Origin: Actinomycetota bacterium
GTDB lineage: Bacteria > Actinomycetota > Humimicrobiia > Humimicrobiales > Humimicrobiaceae
Reading direction: 5' to 3'
Assembly: GCA_003567835.1 (NCBI GenBank)
Contig: PWYO01000264.1
Span: 1 to 8,761, forward strand
Length of the DNA stretch: 8,761 nt
The translations under genes and the position numbers were made by a program. The notes under the pieces were generated by a model, which worked only from the letters and a program-made list of their open reading frames with translations, ran no database searches and was not told the DNA's origin. Below, one piece after another: positions 7,801 through 8,761 of this stretch (position 1 is the stretch's first letter; every line of letters begins with the position of its first letter).

Positions 7801-8061
7801 ACATGTGATTCCATCCTTAAAATCAGAGAAGGCCGGCCCAATGTGGTGGACCTTATAAAAAACGGAGAAGTAGACCTTATAATCAATACGCCTGAAGGCA
7901 GCACCGCCAGAAGTGATGGATACTTTCTAAGAACAGCTGCCGTGCTCCATAATGTTCCTTCCATTACCACCATATCCGGTGCTGCAGCCGCCATACAGGG
8001 GATTAAGGAATTAAAAAACAACCGTAACATACGGGTCAAACCCATCCAGGACTATGCATGA
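4849..8061 (+). CDS. carB: Carbamoyl-phosphate synthase large subunit
   Basis: CarB makes carbamoyl phosphate from bicarbonate, ammonia from CarA and two ATP. The 1070 residues are full length. The carboxyphosphate half (about 1-400) has R169, GGLGGG (175-180), Q285, E299 and N301 at the same numbers as the E. coli enzyme. An oligomerisation region (about 401-553) follows. The carbamoyl-phosphate half (about 555-935) starts at GSGPNRIGQGIEFDY and has R711, GGRAM, Q825, E837 and N839. The MGS-like allosteric domain is about 937-1070. It keeps T972, T975, K991, N1013 and T1014, which line up with the phosphate-binding residues for UMP/IMP in E. coli (alignment by eye). Inhibition by UMP is therefore plausible. 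The start ATG has GGAAGG four bases upstream, overlapping the carA stop. The stop overlaps pyrK as ATGA. Also named pyrAB. Confidence 0.97.
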   Translation: MPKRKDLKKILIIGSGPIIIGQACEFDYSGTQGCKVLKEEGYEVVLVNSNPATIMTDPEFADKTYIEPLTPDFVKKIIKKERPDALLPTLGGQTGLNIAVALDQSGDLDQYGVELLGANTEVINKAEDRKLFKQTMREIGLYVPPSGYAHSLEEALAFSRKLKFPLVVRPSFTLGGLGGGVAFNKEEFTETVVRGLDLSPIGRVLIEKSVAGWKEFELEVMRDKSDNVVIVCSIENFDPMGVHTGDSITVAPAQTLSDVEYQEMRNAALKIMREIGVETGGSNIQFATNPKNGKMAVIEMNPRVSRSSALASKATGFPIAKIAAKLAVGYTLDEIPNDITKKTPACFEPSIDYVVVKFPRWAFEKFPGTDPTLTTRMKSVGETMAIGRTFKESLQKAIRSLEIDRYGLGVDGNSNISEEHLYDKLSVPNQDRIFYIKHALEMGKTIEEIFSYTKIDPWFLENIKQLVNFEQIFAHKKISELTKEDLWQAKRLGYSDMQIAYLCGCADDDIRVLRKKLGIGVTFKTVDTCAAEFEAYTPYYYSTYETENEIQSSAKKKIIILGSGPNRIGQGIEFDYCCVHASFALHEDGYETVMINCNPETVSTDYDTSDRLYFEPLTFEDVMNIIEAEKPFGVIVQFGGQTPLKLALRLQEAGVNILGTSPDSIDLAEDRKRFGAMLEQLGIPQPDHGTALNIEEAKQVGKKIGYPVLVRPSYVLGGRAMNIVYDQNSLIDYVKNAALVSPDKPILVDKFLERAVEVDVDAVFDGQEIFIGGIMEHIEEAGIHSGDSACVIPPFTLNRQTIAKLREYTCKIAKKLDVKGLINIQYAVKNSEVYVLEANPRASRTIPFISKTINVPLAKIASRVMVGQKLSELDFKRVDSTKIDYFSIKEAVLPFNRFPGIDTVLGPEMKSTGEVMGIDANFGVAFAKSQIATNQKFPTEGTVFISVSDRDKEHIVDIAKSFMDMGFKIITTKGTGDYLEQRKITCDSILKIREGRPNVVDLIKNGEVDLIINTPEGSTARSDGYFLRTAAVLHNVPSITTISGAAAAIQGIKELKNNRNIRVKPIQDYA

Positions 8062-8761
8062 AATTAATCAATGCGGAAATCATCAATAATAATCGGATCG
8101 GGGACTGTCTTTACAAGCTGGAATTTTTTTCTCCCTATGTTTGCAAAACAGCAAGCCCGGGCCAGTTTATCAATATCAGATGCTGTGGGCCGGGGCAAAT
8201 CGATCCCCTTCTAAGAAGGCCGTTTAGTATTTATGATACAGATAAAAAATTTCATGTAGCCACCATCCTTTACCTGGTTAAGGGGAGGGGTACTGCCAAC
8301 CTGAGCCGATTGGAGCGGGGAAACATCATTGATGTCTGCGGCCCTTTGGGAAATCCGGTGAAGCCCGCTGCAGACAAAATTTTGTTAATCGCCGGAGGTA
8401 TAGGCATAGCCCCTATCCATTTTCTAGCCAAGCATTGTATCCATAGCCATAAAACGGTATATTTATTAGCAGGGTTCAAAGACCAGAATTACATGCTTGT
8501 AGAAAAGGATATTATGCGGCTCAACATTGATTACAGCATTTATTGCGAACAGGACATGTGGGCAAACCGGGGCTTGGTTACCCAGGGGCTTCATCATCTA
8601 TCAAGGTTTCAAGGCTACCATATCTACTGCTGCGGCCCTGTGGATATGCTCAAAGCTTTGCAGAAAAAATTGGCTGGTGCTAAAAACCAGGTAACTGCTC
8701 TTTTGGAAGAACGAATGGCCTGCGGTATTGGTGTTTGCCAAGGTTGTGTACAAAAGATCAA
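8058..8761 (+). CDS. pyrK: Dihydroorotate dehydrogenase B electron-transfer subunit, 3' end cut by the window
   Basis: PyrK carries FAD and a 2Fe-2S cluster and passes electrons from the FMN subunit PyrD to NAD+. The 234 visible residues resemble the ferredoxin-reductase family. The FAD-binding motif is RRPFS (53-57), with a GRGT-containing strand after it (76-79). The NAD/FAD-binding GGIGIAP is at 113-119 and CCGP at 191-194. Three cluster cysteines, C222, C227 and C230 (CGIGVCQGC), are visible. The fourth, expected about a dozen residues later, lies past the edge, as should roughly the last 20-30 residues. The start ATG is inside the carB stop (ATGA), with AGGA six bases upstream. The position next to carB, with pyrD normally next, is the Firmicutes layout and predicts NAD+-linked rather than quinone-linked dihydroorotate oxidation. 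Confidence 0.95.
   Translation, partial: MKLINAEIINNNRIGDCLYKLEFFSPYVCKTASPGQFINIRCCGPGQIDPLLRRPFSIYDTDKKFHVATILYLVKGRGTANLSRLERGNIIDVCGPLGNPVKPAADKILLIAGGIGIAPIHFLAKHCIHSHKTVYLLAGFKDQNYMLVEKDIMRLNIDYSIYCEQDMWANRGLVTQGLHHLSRFQGYHIYCCGPVDMLKALQKKLAGAKNQVTALLEERMACGIGVCQGCVQKI

Noticed and set aside
7657..8061. Possible separate methylglyoxal-synthase-like gene
   Set aside because: This is the C-terminal allosteric domain of CarB, continuous in frame with the rest of the protein and at the normal position for the family.

Overview
The window is a chromosomal segment from a Gram-positive bacterium, most likely Firmicutes and probably a Clostridia-like lineage. The evidence is the gene order pyrR-pyrB-pyrC-carA-carB-pyrK, a PyrR-type RNA attenuator, strong AGGAGG-like ribosome binding sites, TTG and GTG starts, and a PyrK-type (NAD-linked, iron-sulfur) dihydroorotate dehydrogenase subunit. 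The genus cannot be named from the sequence alone.

Layout. Positions 1-575 (minus strand) hold the 5' part of a secreted protein with a signal peptide and a NEW3-like extracellular beta-domain. It is transcribed away from the pyr genes from a near-consensus sigma-A promoter at 631-659. Positions 576-936 are a divergent regulatory region: an A/T-tract island, a candidate plus-strand promoter (769-797), a perfect 14-bp tandem repeat (811-838), a PyrR-binding stem-loop with a CNGNGA loop (831-863), a competing antiterminator pairing (852-915) and an intrinsic terminator (902-936). The 3' arm of that terminator is also the pyrR ribosome binding site. From 937 to the right edge, six plus-strand genes are packed together: pyrR (937-1479), pyrB (1498-2436), pyrC (2433-3740), carA (3737-4840), carB (4849-8061) and pyrK (8058 to beyond the edge). 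Three of the junctions are 4-base stop/start overlaps.

How it works together. CarA and CarB make carbamoyl phosphate from glutamine, bicarbonate and ATP. PyrB condenses it with aspartate and PyrC closes the ring to dihydroorotate. PyrK would pass electrons from the dehydrogenase subunit PyrD to NAD+ (pyrD is expected just past the right edge). PyrR senses UMP and closes the loop by favouring termination in the leader, so one attenuator appears to control the whole unit. The sequence also suggests that CarB keeps the nucleotide-binding pocket of its C-terminal allosteric domain.

This is mostly a well-understood housekeeping operon, and I see no new defence, mobile or biosynthetic system. The parts worth a second look are in the leader: the fusion of terminator, ribosome binding site and start codon, and the duplication of one arm of the PyrR-binding stem.
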